Virus record (IMG/VR): IMGVR_UViG_3300023179_000038
Span: 1-64,000 of that record
Strand: one strand, 5' to 3'
Length of the DNA stretch: 64,000 nt
Source of the DNA: a virus
Below, one piece after another: positions 21,877 to 29,315 of this stretch. The notes under the pieces were generated by a model that saw only the letters and a program-made list of their open reading frames with translations, searched no databases and was not told where the DNA came from. Both the position numbers and the translations under genes were made by a program. The stretch's first letter is position 1. Each line of letters opens with the position of its first letter.

Positions 21877-22599
21877 TTATAATGGGAAATAGTGTTGTTC
21901 ATTTGCATTGCCTCGTAAGGCCTTTAATGGCGTTATATCATATGCAATAGTAATTCGTGGACCTTCCCAATCCCAGTCTGCCATAGCATGTGGATGCCCC
22001 ATCTCAGAGACAACCAATCTATTGTCTATGTTTTTATTTTCAAACTTTTGGTCATCTTTGTTATCAATCTTGTACCATGTTGATGATGGCTCTGCTTTAA
22101 CACAATAGTAACCATGAAAGAATGGTGCCCAAGGGCCACCATGATCATGCCAGTCTAACTTACCCTTGCCCTTATGTGTAATATTAAACCAACCCTGAAT
22201 CATGTATTGTTGTTCTTCAAAGTTTATTCCATAATATTCGCATGCTTCTTTTACGGTTTCTCTAACGCCAATAAAAAGTTTATAAATTTCTTCATTGTAA
22301 AATTGAAACACATTATATTCTTTCCATTTTACAGTTGAAAGGCTACCACTTTCAAGCCAAATCTCTCTTCCATATTCTCCCAATTTGCTTACACCTGGAA
22401 CTTTTGCTTGCTCTATTTGATCATATTTTAGTTCTAAAAATTTAGACAACTTATCTAGGTCATTATCTAAAAACTTTTCAAAAAACTTGTGTGGCTTGTT
22501 ATATCTTTTTGGTGTTAAGTATATTGCATTTTGCATGTTAAGTCCTATCCCCCTAGTTAAATTAATTATATCACTAACTAATACTGCTTTTTTTGCCAT
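21877..22599 (-). CDS. Putative 2OG-Fe(II) oxygenase (HDH variant)
   Basis: 240 residues. LDWHDHGGPWAPFFHGYYCV (His151, Asp152, His153), then GHPHAM (His202/204) and PRITIAYD (Arg215) follow the layout of the small putative 2OG oxygenases in cyanophages. Spacing at the first motif is H-D-H instead of H-x-D, so iron binding needs a check. Overlaps the next upstream gene by 22 bases. Confidence 0.7.
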   Translation of the reverse strand: MAKKAVLVSDIINLTRGIGLNMQNAIYLTPKRYNKPHKFFEKFLDNDLDKLSKFLELKYDQIEQAKVPGVSKLGEYGREIWLESGSLSTVKWKEYNVFQFYNEEIYKLFIGVRETVKEACEYYGINFEEQQYMIQGWFNITHKGKGKLDWHDHGGPWAPFFHGYYCVKAEPSSTWYKIDNKDDQKFENKNIDNRLVVSEMGHPHAMADWDWEGPRITIAYDITPLKALRGNANEQHYFPL

Positions 22600-23315
22600 G
22601 TTGTTTTTTTATAGTGTGCGGTTATATGTGTCCTTCTTTTTTCTTCTCTTTCTTTATTTTGCCAATATTTTTCTTCAGATACATCTATGTCCAGTTCCCA
22701 ATCTTCCCTTTTGATAGGAATCATCTGAAATAAAGGCGTACCTTTTGGGATTATTCCAACAAATCCACGTTTTAAAAAAAATGGGATAAATGTTGGAAGA
22801 CCCCAAATGTCTGTATCAACTATAGCAGAAGAACAGTAAAATGGCAAATCATATCTATTTAATGGTGTTGTAAATAGCAAAGAATATCCAGGTGGCGTTT
22901 CTTGATACCAGGTCATTTTCCAACCAAACTGAATGGGATAGCATTCTTTTGGTATTGGTATGTCTACTTTGGGTCTTGTATCAATAATGTGATCATTACT
23001 TTTCCAACTTATAGAAGGTTTTTCGTTATCATTTATATCAATAAAAATATCTTCTGGTAATAAATACATATAGCCAGAAATTAAAGCATCTAAAAATGGT
23101 GGGCATAACTTTGTTGCTACATCCGAACCATCTTGCCCTCTATCATTTACTGGGTGTAAAAACCTTATATTATTGCTAGATGCACCATTATATCCAGCCA
23201 AATCTTTATACCAGTCTGGAATTACTTTTAATGCCTGCACTGGTGGATTTTGATATGAATTACTATTTTGTGATTGTGAGGTTGTAGAAAAAGTTATTTT
23301 TTTTCTATTTTTCAT
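22578..23315 (-). CDS. Cupin-like protein related to DUF6065
   Basis: 245 residues. VIPDWYKDL, TKLCPPFLDALISGYMYLLPEDI, FGWKMTWYQETPPGYSLLFT, IVDTDIWGLPTFIPFFLK and IIPKGTPLFQMIPIKRE are conserved blocks I know from unannotated cyanophage and marine proteins that resemble DUF6065. Probably a beta-barrel; no catalytic residues are obvious. It overlaps the genes on both sides, so it belongs to the cassette. Confidence 0.55.
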   Translation of the reverse strand: MKNRKKITFSTTSQSQNSNSYQNPPVQALKVIPDWYKDLAGYNGASSNNIRFLHPVNDRGQDGSDVATKLCPPFLDALISGYMYLLPEDIFIDINDNEKPSISWKSNDHIIDTRPKVDIPIPKECYPIQFGWKMTWYQETPPGYSLLFTTPLNRYDLPFYCSSAIVDTDIWGLPTFIPFFLKRGFVGIIPKGTPLFQMIPIKREDWELDIDVSEEKYWQNKEREEKRRTHITAHYKKTTWQKKQY

Positions 23316-23967
23316 GTAATATCCGCTTCGCTAATTTTTTATCTTTAATAATTATATCACATATAGGGCTTTCTACATTTATTATGCCAAATATATCTCC
23401 GTTAAATTCTTTTATATGTTCTCCAGTATTTTTAATAAAAAAATGAATAAATCCTACATCCCATATGTCTTTATCTCTGTTTATTTTATTAAATACAATA
23501 GTATCGCTATGAATAAAAAATACAGAGTTAGGTACTTCTTGTATTTTTGCCTCAACATCTGCATCAACTATCCATGGAATATAAAACTTATACATTGCGT
23601 CAAACGTTCCAATAGGTGCTTTTACATCTAAGTTTGATGGGTAAAATTGTCTTTGCATAACTTTGTCTAGTGCATATATTCCATTTGGTTTTTTTTCAAA
23701 CCATATTTCTGCATGTGTTTTATATCTTAAAATAACTGTATCTTTTTCACAAATTATTTCTGGCTTATAAGAAAAAATTTTTGCATACTCATTTGCTGGT
23801 TTTAATACTTTATCTGAATAACCATTATCGAGTAAGGTTTTAGAAAGTTTCCATTTATCATATTGCAAAATATTATCTTTGCATATTTCACTAAACGTTT
23901 TTAGTTCAGAATTAACCCAATACTCTGAGCCAATTCTTCTTCTGTTTAAAAAATTGTTTAAGTCCAT
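23305..23967 (-). CDS. Hypothetical protein, distant relative of the gene at 22578
   Basis: 220 residues. The order of blocks (IYALDKVMQRQFYP, FYIPWIVDADVEAKI, DKDIWDVGFIHFFIKN, then an NGDIFGIINVESPICDIII end) parallels its neighbour, suggesting an old tandem duplication. Leaderless: TAAAAT six bases before ATG, directly after the tRNA-Asn gene. Function unknown. Confidence 0.6.
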   Translation of the reverse strand: MDLNNFLNRRRIGSEYWVNSELKTFSEICKDNILQYDKWKLSKTLLDNGYSDKVLKPANEYAKIFSYKPEIICEKDTVILRYKTHAEIWFEKKPNGIYALDKVMQRQFYPSNLDVKAPIGTFDAMYKFYIPWIVDADVEAKIQEVPNSVFFIHSDTIVFNKINRDKDIWDVGFIHFFIKNTGEHIKEFNGDIFGIINVESPICDIIIKDKKLAKRILHEK

Positions 23968-23973
23968 ATATCT

Positions 23974-23979
23974 ATTTTA
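23974..23979 (-). promoter_or_regulatory. -10 box (TAAAAT) of the leaderless gene at 23967
   Basis: Minus strand TAAAAT, AGATAT, ATG. Lies just downstream of tRNA-Asn. Confidence 0.55.
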
Positions 23980-23994
23980 CCAAAACACAACTTG

Positions 23995-24067
23995 CTGGTC
24001 TAGCAGGTCTCGATCCTGCGACATCTCGATTAACAGTCGAGTGTTCTACCAACTGAACTATAGACCA
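23995..24067 (-). tRNA. tRNA-Asn (GTT)
   Basis: Acceptor TGGTCTA (24067..24061) pairs with TAGACCA (24002..23996), discriminator G; anticodon loop CTGTTAA with GTT; T arm with GGATCGAGACC-type loop. CCA not encoded. It begins one base after the stop codon of the SGNH gene. Confidence 0.92.
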
Positions 24068-24068
24068 A

Positions 24069-25064
24069 TTATTTAACTGTGGATAACTCATAAAAAAATT
24101 CTGCAATATGATAGTGAAAATGGATTCCTGGATGAGCACGATCTGATGTTTTTTTATAATTTACAATAGAGTAATCAGATCCTTTTGTCCAGCATATATT
24201 GTCTTTAAATTCAGAATTATGAAATGAATCACATTGTGTTGCTACAAAATTATCAAGATTTTTTGGCTTATCTTTTGACATAAAAGGTACAAAATTTTTT
24301 AATTTAAAGTCTTTAAGTTTTATTAATTTTTCCATAATAAAAGAACTTGGAAGGTCCCATGTTGTCCAGTATAATTTTATATTATTTGACAAACAAAATG
24401 ATTCTAAAATATAAATATTATTTACAGCATTTAAAATTAATTGATGTGGAGAAATCGAGTCTTCTATATATTTTTGATCTTCTATTTTCATAAAAATAGA
24501 ATTTTTGTATAACTCAACTGTTGGGCTACAAAACGTAAGTTGTAGTATATTTTTTTGTTCAATTCTTTTGTCTGGTATTTTTGGCTTATAAAATTCTCTA
24601 TCTACTACAACCATACGTCTAAAAAAATCTGGAAATAAACAAAAAACTTCTTTTGGCATTTTATTATTCATGCAATATTGAATAATATTATTACAAATAG
24701 TTTCTACAGATCCTCCAGGATTGCCCAAGTTCATAACATCTTTATTGGCTAGATTTCCTAAAAAATTTGTCCATCTTCCCTCTTCTGGAACTCCAATACC
24801 AAAGGTAATAGAGCAACCTGATGCAAGAATATCTGAATCTTCATAAACTTTTCCCCGTAAGCCAAGGCTATTAATTTTATATGTATTGTATTCATCTATT
24901 GTCCCTGTATAAGGATCACCGCTTGGTTTTGAATATACAACATTTTCAGCATACGGTTGATAAAAACCAACTTCTTTGGTATCTTTATAATATTTTGCTA
25001 AATACGAGTTATTTTTTTGATTAAACTCATAAAAACTTAAGATATCTTTTGTTAAAAAAGCCAT
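24069..25064 (-). CDS. SGNH-hydrolase-like protein, copy 2
   Basis: 331 residues. Ser85 in GCSITFG, NLGNPGGS oxyanion block, and a complete Asp308-x-x-His311 (DRAH) unlike copy 1. The first nineteen residues are almost identical to copy 1 (9156) and the GATATAATCAAATATG promoter block is shared. Both copies are followed by a tRNA. Probably an esterase or acyl transferase acting on sugars or lipids; no signal peptide, so it acts inside the cell. Confidence 0.78.
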   Translation of the reverse strand: MAFLTKDILSFYEFNQKNNSYLAKYYKDTKEVGFYQPYAENVVYSKPSGDPYTGTIDEYNTYKINSLGLRGKVYEDSDILASGCSITFGIGVPEEGRWTNFLGNLANKDVMNLGNPGGSVETICNNIIQYCMNNKMPKEVFCLFPDFFRRMVVVDREFYKPKIPDKRIEQKNILQLTFCSPTVELYKNSIFMKIEDQKYIEDSISPHQLILNAVNNIYILESFCLSNNIKLYWTTWDLPSSFIMEKLIKLKDFKLKNFVPFMSKDKPKNLDNFVATQCDSFHNSEFKDNICWTKGSDYSIVNYKKTSDRAHPGIHFHYHIAEFFYELSTVK

Positions 25065-25069
25065 ATTTG

Positions 25070-25075
25070 ATTATA
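25070..25075 (-). promoter_or_regulatory. -10 box (TGATATAAT) of the leaderless SGNH copy 2
   Basis: Extended -10, then CAAAT and ATG (five-base gap), identical to the block before copy 1. Confidence 0.65.
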
Positions 25076-25081
25076 TCATAT

Positions 25082-25879
25082 TCATATCTTGTAATTATAT
25101 TCTTTAACAAAATTTAAAATTTCTTTAATATCTTTTTTATTCCAAACAGAAAACCAAGCAGAAAACATTATTTGTGTAATTCCTTTGCTTCTAAGTTTGT
25201 CTATTATGATAGTCAATTGATCATAAGTAAATTTTACATACTCTGAAGGGATTTCTATAACTCCTTCATATCCATTTAAATTATCTAACTCTTCTTGTGT
25301 TTTTCTTATAATTGGTTTAAAATACATCATAACTTGCTTATCTAATATTTGTTTATCTGATATATTGTATTGATTGTTTATATACTGATGATATGGAATT
25401 ATTATTTTGTTATTATATTTTGATGCAGTTTCAAAAGTAAAATTATTAGTTACCGATACATAGTAGTCTGGTTTTTCTTCTTGTGGTATTTGGCTTAATA
25501 AGTCAATATATTCTATAAAGTGATTAGATTTTTTTGTGTTTGACTTGTTTGTTATTGGACCTAAAGTTTTAGACATTTTTTGTTCTGTAAAAACTTTATT
25601 ACCAGATACTAAATTTATTTGTAGCCTATTTTCTTTAGAAATTTCCTTAATAGATTTATCTATTTTAACTAAATACTCTGGTGACAAAACATATGGCCTA
25701 ATAGCAACCATATATTTAATTTTTTTATGAATATCAAGATCTCTCGCTATTTTTGTAAAAAAATCAGAGCGCAATGGGTTATAAGGAAAAAGATTTCCAG
25801 TAAAGCCAATATCTTCCATTTGAGTGAGTAGATTGAAATCTTGATTAATTAAATAAAAATCTATATTATTTAAAGTCAT
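25082..25879 (-). CDS. Luciferase-like flavin monooxygenase, copy 2
   Basis: 265 residues from ATG 25879; a GTG three bases upstream (GTGATG) is the alternative, giving a four-base overlap with the previous gene. MVAIRPYVLSPEYLVKI and RLQINLVSG are the SsuD/luciferase barrel signatures, followed by a shortened insertion and GITQIMFSAWFS near the end. Distant from copy 1 (6588). Same position relative to SGNH and oxygenase genes as copy 1. Confidence 0.72.
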   Translation of the reverse strand: MTLNNIDFYLINQDFNLLTQMEDIGFTGNLFPYNPLRSDFFTKIARDLDIHKKIKYMVAIRPYVLSPEYLVKIDKSIKEISKENRLQINLVSGNKVFTEQKMSKTLGPITNKSNTKKSNHFIEYIDLLSQIPQEEKPDYYVSVTNNFTFETASKYNNKIIIPYHQYINNQYNISDKQILDKQVMMYFKPIIRKTQEELDNLNGYEGVIEIPSEYVKFTYDQLTIIIDKLRSKGITQIMFSAWFSVWNKKDIKEILNFVKEYNYKI

Positions 25880-26424
25880 CACCTAATTAGTCCAAGTTTT
25901 GGTCTAACTAGATCTGAGCCAGCAAATTTAAACCATAATGTGGCAGAATATCTTTCTTTGTCAGTATTTTGAAGCACTTCATGCCAATAATCAGCATTGC
26001 TAGGAAATGTAATAAAACTATTAGCCTTTGGTTTAATCTTTAAATTATGATCCATAAAATTAATTTCTCCACCACCATAGTCATCATTAAGATAATATAT
26101 TGCTGCAAAATCTCCTGCTGTATCTGCATGTTCGTTCATTTTGTAATCTTTTTCAAATTTAACTAAAGGCACCTGTCTATTTTTAAAAGGATAAAGATCT
26201 GCATTATAAAGTTTTGTACATTTTTCGTAAGCAAGTAAAAAAACTTTATCCAATAAATTAATGATTTCTTTTGGCATTGCGTTAGGTGAAAGCGTTTTGA
26301 CTCCCCAAGGCTGTGTATCCCAAGAATCAACGCTTTGTGCATAATCAAGCAATTTTTTATGATCTTCTTTAGATAAAATTTTTTCTGTAACCTGTATATT
26401 ATTTACAGAATTTCCTATTGTCAT
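25879..26424 (-). CDS. 2OG-Fe(II) oxygenase, P4H type (HAD)
   Basis: 181 residues. His99/Asp101 (NEHADT), His148 (YWHEV), Arg158 (KERY). Tandem duplicate of the gene at 26428: shared LSKEDHKxLLDYA, YYLNDDYxGGEINF, DHNLKIKPKANS. Leaderless: the -10 box is formed by the last codons of the upstream gene. Intact site, likely active. Confidence 0.83.
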   Translation of the reverse strand: MTIGNSVNNIQVTEKILSKEDHKKLLDYAQSVDSWDTQPWGVKTLSPNAMPKEIINLLDKVFLLAYEKCTKLYNADLYPFKNRQVPLVKFEKDYKMNEHADTAGDFAAIYYLNDDYGGGEINFMDHNLKIKPKANSFITFPSNADYWHEVLQNTDKERYSATLWFKFAGSDLVRPKLGLIR

Positions 26425-26427
26425 TTT

Positions 26428-27030
26428 TTAATTATACCATTCTGATTTTTTATTAAATGTAGACCCAGTAAACTGAAACCACATAGTAGAACTATATCTG
26501 TCACCTTCAGTAATTTCGAGGACTTCATGCAAATAATTTTCATTTCCAGGAAAAATTATTAGGCTATTGGCTTTTGGTTTAATCTTTAAATTATGATCTG
26601 GAAAATTAATTTCTCCACCACTATAATCATCATTGATATAATATATTGACGCAATGTGGTTTCCTTCAAACGATGAGGTATCTACATGTGGAACTAAATA
26701 AAAATTTTTTGTAAATTTAACTAAATGTGGCGCAGTTTTCCAAAAAGGATTAAGATCTACACGGTAAAAATCTATAGAATTTTTGCGAGCAAGTTCAAAT
26801 ATACCATCTAATATTTCAAAAATTTCTTTTGATAAGTCTTGTGATTCAATAGTCAAAGCATCCCATGGCTGTTCTGTCCAACATTGAGCATTTTTTGCAT
26901 AATCAAGCAATTGTTTGTGATCTTCTTTAGACAGCACATTTTCTATGTAATGTATATTGTCTGTAGAATTACCTATTTTTAAAATATTTTTTATGTAAAC
27001 TTCATCTTTTTTAGATGGATCAGTAATCAT
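26428..27030 (-). CDS. 2OG-Fe(II) oxygenase, P4H type (HVD)
   Basis: 200 residues. His115/Asp117 (PHVDTS), His168 (YLHEV), Arg178 (GDRY). It has a 19-residue N-terminal extension over its tandem copy. First gene after the UAA tRNA on this strand, with a TAGAAT six bases before the ATG (leaderless). Substrate unknown. Confidence 0.83.
   Translation of the reverse strand: MITDPSKKDEVYIKNILKIGNSTDNIHYIENVLSKEDHKQLLDYAKNAQCWTEQPWDALTIESQDLSKEIFEILDGIFELARKNSIDFYRVDLNPFWKTAPHLVKFTKNFYLVPHVDTSSFEGNHIASIYYINDDYSGGEINFPDHNLKIKPKANSLIIFPGNENYLHEVLEITEGDRYSSTMWFQFTGSTFNKKSEWYN
26431..26436 (-). promoter_or_regulatory. -10 box of the gene at 26424, formed by the last codons of the upstream gene
   Basis: On the minus strand TAT AAT TAA encodes Tyr-Asn-stop of the upstream oxygenase and also reads TATAAT, followed by six bases including the stop, then ATG. 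Confidence 0.5.
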
Positions 27031-27036
27031 ATATAT

Positions 27037-27042
27037 ATTCTA
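27037..27042 (-). promoter_or_regulatory. -10 box (TAGAAT) of the leaderless oxygenase gene
   Basis: Minus strand TAGAAT, ATATAT, ATG, between the tRNA and the oxygenase. Confidence 0.5.
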
Positions 27043-27049
27043 CCATAAG

Positions 27050-27122
27050 TACCCTTGAATGGATTCGAACCATTGCTTGTACGATTTTAAATCGTGTGCC
27101 TCTACCACTGGGCTACAAGGGT
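27050..27122 (-). tRNA. tRNA with UAA anticodon (Leu by codon), class I shape
   Basis: 73 bases: acceptor ACCCTTG/CAAGGGT with discriminator A, D arm, anticodon loop TTTAAAA with TAA in the centre, a five-base variable loop and T arm AATGG/CCATT with TTCGAAT. TAA reads the Leu codon UUA, used often in this AT-rich phage and rarely in G+C-rich actinobacteria. Leucine tRNAs normally have a long variable arm, which is missing here. Confidence 0.8.
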
Positions 27123-27131
27123 TGTTATTTT

Positions 27132-27914
27132 TTAATTAGAAAAAATTGTAACTGCTCCTGACGATGTAACTAGTGTTTTTGAATTTGCTGCAACTGCTGC
27201 TGAGGCTGCCGAAGTAGAAAACTCAATAGATACTCCATTAATAAGACCTTTCATAGTTGAAAGTTTTTCAGGTGTTGATAAATTTGTTAAAATGTCAACA
27301 TTTCCAGACTTATATGTATTGCCATATAAGTATGAACCAACAGACACAACCTCTGATACGCATGCTGGAAAATCAATTGGCTTTGTTGAATTATTTCCTG
27401 CTGAAGCATATACCTGAATACCCTTTAGATTAAGAGAGATAACAGAAGACTTTACCTTATCAAAACCTGTTTGCGGTGTGTATGGTGCTGATGCTGGAGG
27501 AAAACACTGTCCAGCCAACTTTGGTGTAGTGTTGTTTATGTATCTTGAGAATGATACTGCAGATACAGCATTAGAATTGCTATTTACAAAATCTAAAGCA
27601 TTAATAAATCCATGAAGGTTAACATCAGTAGCAATACCCATTTTGCTTACTGGCGCTGCCTGAATTAAAACCAATGTTGCAGATGGATTTTGCTGACGAG
27701 CAATAAGTGCCATCTGTGTTCCATGATCTTTATTTGATACTGTTTTGTTCACACAACGATCTGACGCAACACAAACAAACTCAACACTTCCAGTAATTTG
27801 TGATAGGTTGAATGCATCGTCAATAATGACAATTCGCTCACCTACCGCTGCTTGTGATTGAATTGGTACTATAACTGAAAACAATACTGCTAATAGTGCT
27901 ACGATCTTTTTCAT
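27132..27914 (-). CDS. Secreted subtilisin-like (S8) serine protease
   Basis: 260 residues from ATG 27914 after AAAAGGAATAAA. Signal peptide (KKIVALLAVLFSVIVPIQSQA, cut at A-x-A). Catalytic Asp32/33 (IIDDAF), His64 (DHGTQMA), the oxyanion Asn in ASAGNNS and Ser235 in STSAAS complete the triad; the usual Pro after the Ser is absent. No propeptide is visible. It would be exported, perhaps to cut surface proteins during release or to exclude rivals. It lies directly upstream of the UAA tRNA. Confidence 0.78.
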   Translation of the reverse strand: MKKIVALLAVLFSVIVPIQSQAAVGERIVIIDDAFNLSQITGSVEFVCVASDRCVNKTVSNKDHGTQMALIARQQNPSATLVLIQAAPVSKMGIATDVNLHGFINALDFVNSNSNAVSAVSFSRYINNTTPKLAGQCFPPASAPYTPQTGFDKVKSSVISLNLKGIQVYASAGNNSTKPIDFPACVSEVVSVGSYLYGNTYKSGNVDILTNLSTPEKLSTMKGLINGVSIEFSTSAASAAVAANSKTLVTSSGAVTIFSN

Positions 27915-27931
27915 TTTATTCCTTTTTATTT

Positions 27932-28135
27932 TTACGATATCATCAATCTGATGACATGACAACATGGGTCGCCACCTGCTTCCCATTCTTCTTGTTCTTC
28001 CTCACTCATGTATTCGTATCCATCATCATGAGTATTGCAATAGGGTGGTGTTACCCAACCCCTTTCAATACCATTTTCAAGCCAGATGCCAAACTCTTGC
28101 TCTTCTGGAGACAAATCATCAAGTATTTGATTCAT
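27932..28135 (-). CDS. Conserved actinobacterial/actinophage protein (67 aa)
   Basis: FGIWLENGIERGWVTPPYC, a His-Asp and GGDPCCHVIRLM end are a pattern I know from many small actinobacterial and actinophage proteins of unknown function; a single Cys/His cluster may bind metal. Leaderless: TATAAT six bases before the ATG. Confidence 0.75.
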   Translation of the reverse strand: MNQILDDLSPEEQEFGIWLENGIERGWVTPPYCNTHDDGYEYMSEEEQEEWEAGGDPCCHVIRLMIS

Positions 28136-28141
28136 ATATTA

Positions 28142-28147
28142 ATTATA
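28142..28147 (-). promoter_or_regulatory. -10 box (TATAAT) of the leaderless gene at 28135
   Basis: Minus strand TATAAT, TAATAT, ATG. Confidence 0.6.
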
Positions 28148-28150
28148 TCC

Positions 28151-28675
28151 TTAAATGCTTACTACGTCAATTGGCCCCATACAAGAAGGGCTAAACTTAA
28201 TGGCAGCATTTACTGCGCCCATAACTCTTTTACGTGCATCTTTAGATTTTTCAGTAGCGTTTAGATATCCATAAGCATATTCTGCTCCAGATCCCATCGC
28301 TAAATAATTTAAATTATACTTAGATAAAGACATATCAACTGCATTGTGTTCATATATTTGACCTTTAATGCAAATAATTAATCCAAGATCAGCCTCTTTG
28401 CCAGTGTCAACCCACCAATCACTATAAAAATTTCTTAATTGTTTAATAAACTTGGTTTGCATAAATTTATCTAAATCTTTTATATCTGGAACATATGGAT
28501 TAAAGTTGTATCTAATTCGTTCTCCATCTAATGCCCCTGCATATCCAAGCAAGTATGGACCAAGTTTCCAAACTTTTGGCGCTGTTAAGGAAAGTATTGT
28601 GTTGTCGTCAGATGCGCCACGATCTCCAGCCATATATATTTTATTTTCATGACGGACTACAGCCAAAACAGTCAT
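28151..28675 (-). CDS. Proteasome beta/HslV-like Ntn hydrolase
   Basis: 174 residues. After removal of Met1, Thr is residue 1, Asp is residue 17 (MAGDRG) and Lys residue 33 (TAPKVW): exactly the T1-D17-K33 triad of proteasome beta subunits and HslV. GYAGALDGER and MGSGAEYAYGYL match the later conserved turns. No prosequence, as in HslV. Phages lack a matching ATPase here, so it may use a host one or act alone, for instance on virion or host proteins. Good AAGGGGA ribosome site and its own promoter. Confidence 0.78.
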   Translation of the reverse strand: MTVLAVVRHENKIYMAGDRGASDDNTILSLTAPKVWKLGPYLLGYAGALDGERIRYNFNPYVPDIKDLDKFMQTKFIKQLRNFYSDWWVDTGKEADLGLIICIKGQIYEHNAVDMSLSKYNLNYLAMGSGAEYAYGYLNATEKSKDARKRVMGAVNAAIKFSPSCMGPIDVVSI

Positions 28676-28702
28676 ACAGATCCCCTTAAGATATATATTT
28701 TA

Positions 28703-28731
28703 AGTATAGCAAATAGTTATTGCTTAGTCAA
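28703..28731 (-). promoter_or_regulatory. Promoter TTGACT-17-TATACT for the proteasome-like gene
   Basis: Near-consensus with exact 17-base spacing; a leader of about 25 bases with a Shine-Dalgarno site follows. Confidence 0.78.
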
Positions 28732-28737
28732 ACACCT

Positions 28738-29313
28738 TTATTTAATTACTTGGCCACACTCTGAGCATGTTTTAGATTTATTTTGAGATTTTTTAGTGAT
28801 ATTTTTAGCAGTAGATCCAAATTTAGGTCTACCAAACCCTACAATAGAAATCATTATACCTTTTTTATTTTTCTTATAGGCACGAAGTTTTTTACAAACC
28901 TCTCCACCATTTCTTTGACTACCTTTAGGGTCACCAGAAGTATTACCTTCAATGCACCAAACAGTTCCATCTTCATTATCTTTGACAACAATACCTACGT
29001 GAGATATTCTATCTACACCATCTGATGGAAAATCAAAATATGCAACATCTCCTGGCTCTGGATCAGCAATATCTCCATCAATCCATTGTCCAGATTTTTT
29101 AAATGCTGCTGCCCCACCTGGCGTATAAACTGTATTAGGAACTTTTACTCCTGCCTCATTAGCGCACCACATAACAAATGAACCACACCATGGCTGAAAA
29201 TTTGCTTTTGTAAATGCACCATATTTAGTTTCATTATCTTTAGGACCTTCAACGGTTCCAATTTCATTTTTGGCTACTTCAACAAATTTTTCTGCTGTTC
29301 CCTGATCTGCCAT
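28738..29313 (-). CDS. Endolysin, CHAP amidase/peptidase
   Basis: 191 residues. CHAP core with Cys43 (PWCGSF), His105 (ISHVGIV) and Glu122/Asn124 (IEGNTS), preceded by KFVEVAKNEIGTVEG. It cuts peptidoglycan peptide or amide bonds for lysis. The C terminus is basic and ends CSECGQVIK, a small Cys pair in place of a known cell-wall-binding domain. No signal peptide, so it needs a holin; membrane proteins follow upstream in the same operon. Confidence 0.88.
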   Translation of the reverse strand: MADQGTAEKFVEVAKNEIGTVEGPKDNETKYGAFTKANFQPWCGSFVMWCANEAGVKVPNTVYTPGGAAAFKKSGQWIDGDIADPEPGDVAYFDFPSDGVDRISHVGIVVKDNEDGTVWCIEGNTSGDPKGSQRNGGEVCKKLRAYKKNKKGIMISIVGFGRPKFGSTAKNITKKSQNKSKTCSECGQVIK

Positions 29314-29315
29314 GA

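Noticed and set aside
27087-27089. UAA anticodon tRNA as a stop-codon suppressor
   Set aside because: Anticodon UAA pairs with codon UUA, not with stop UAA, which would need UUA as anticodon.
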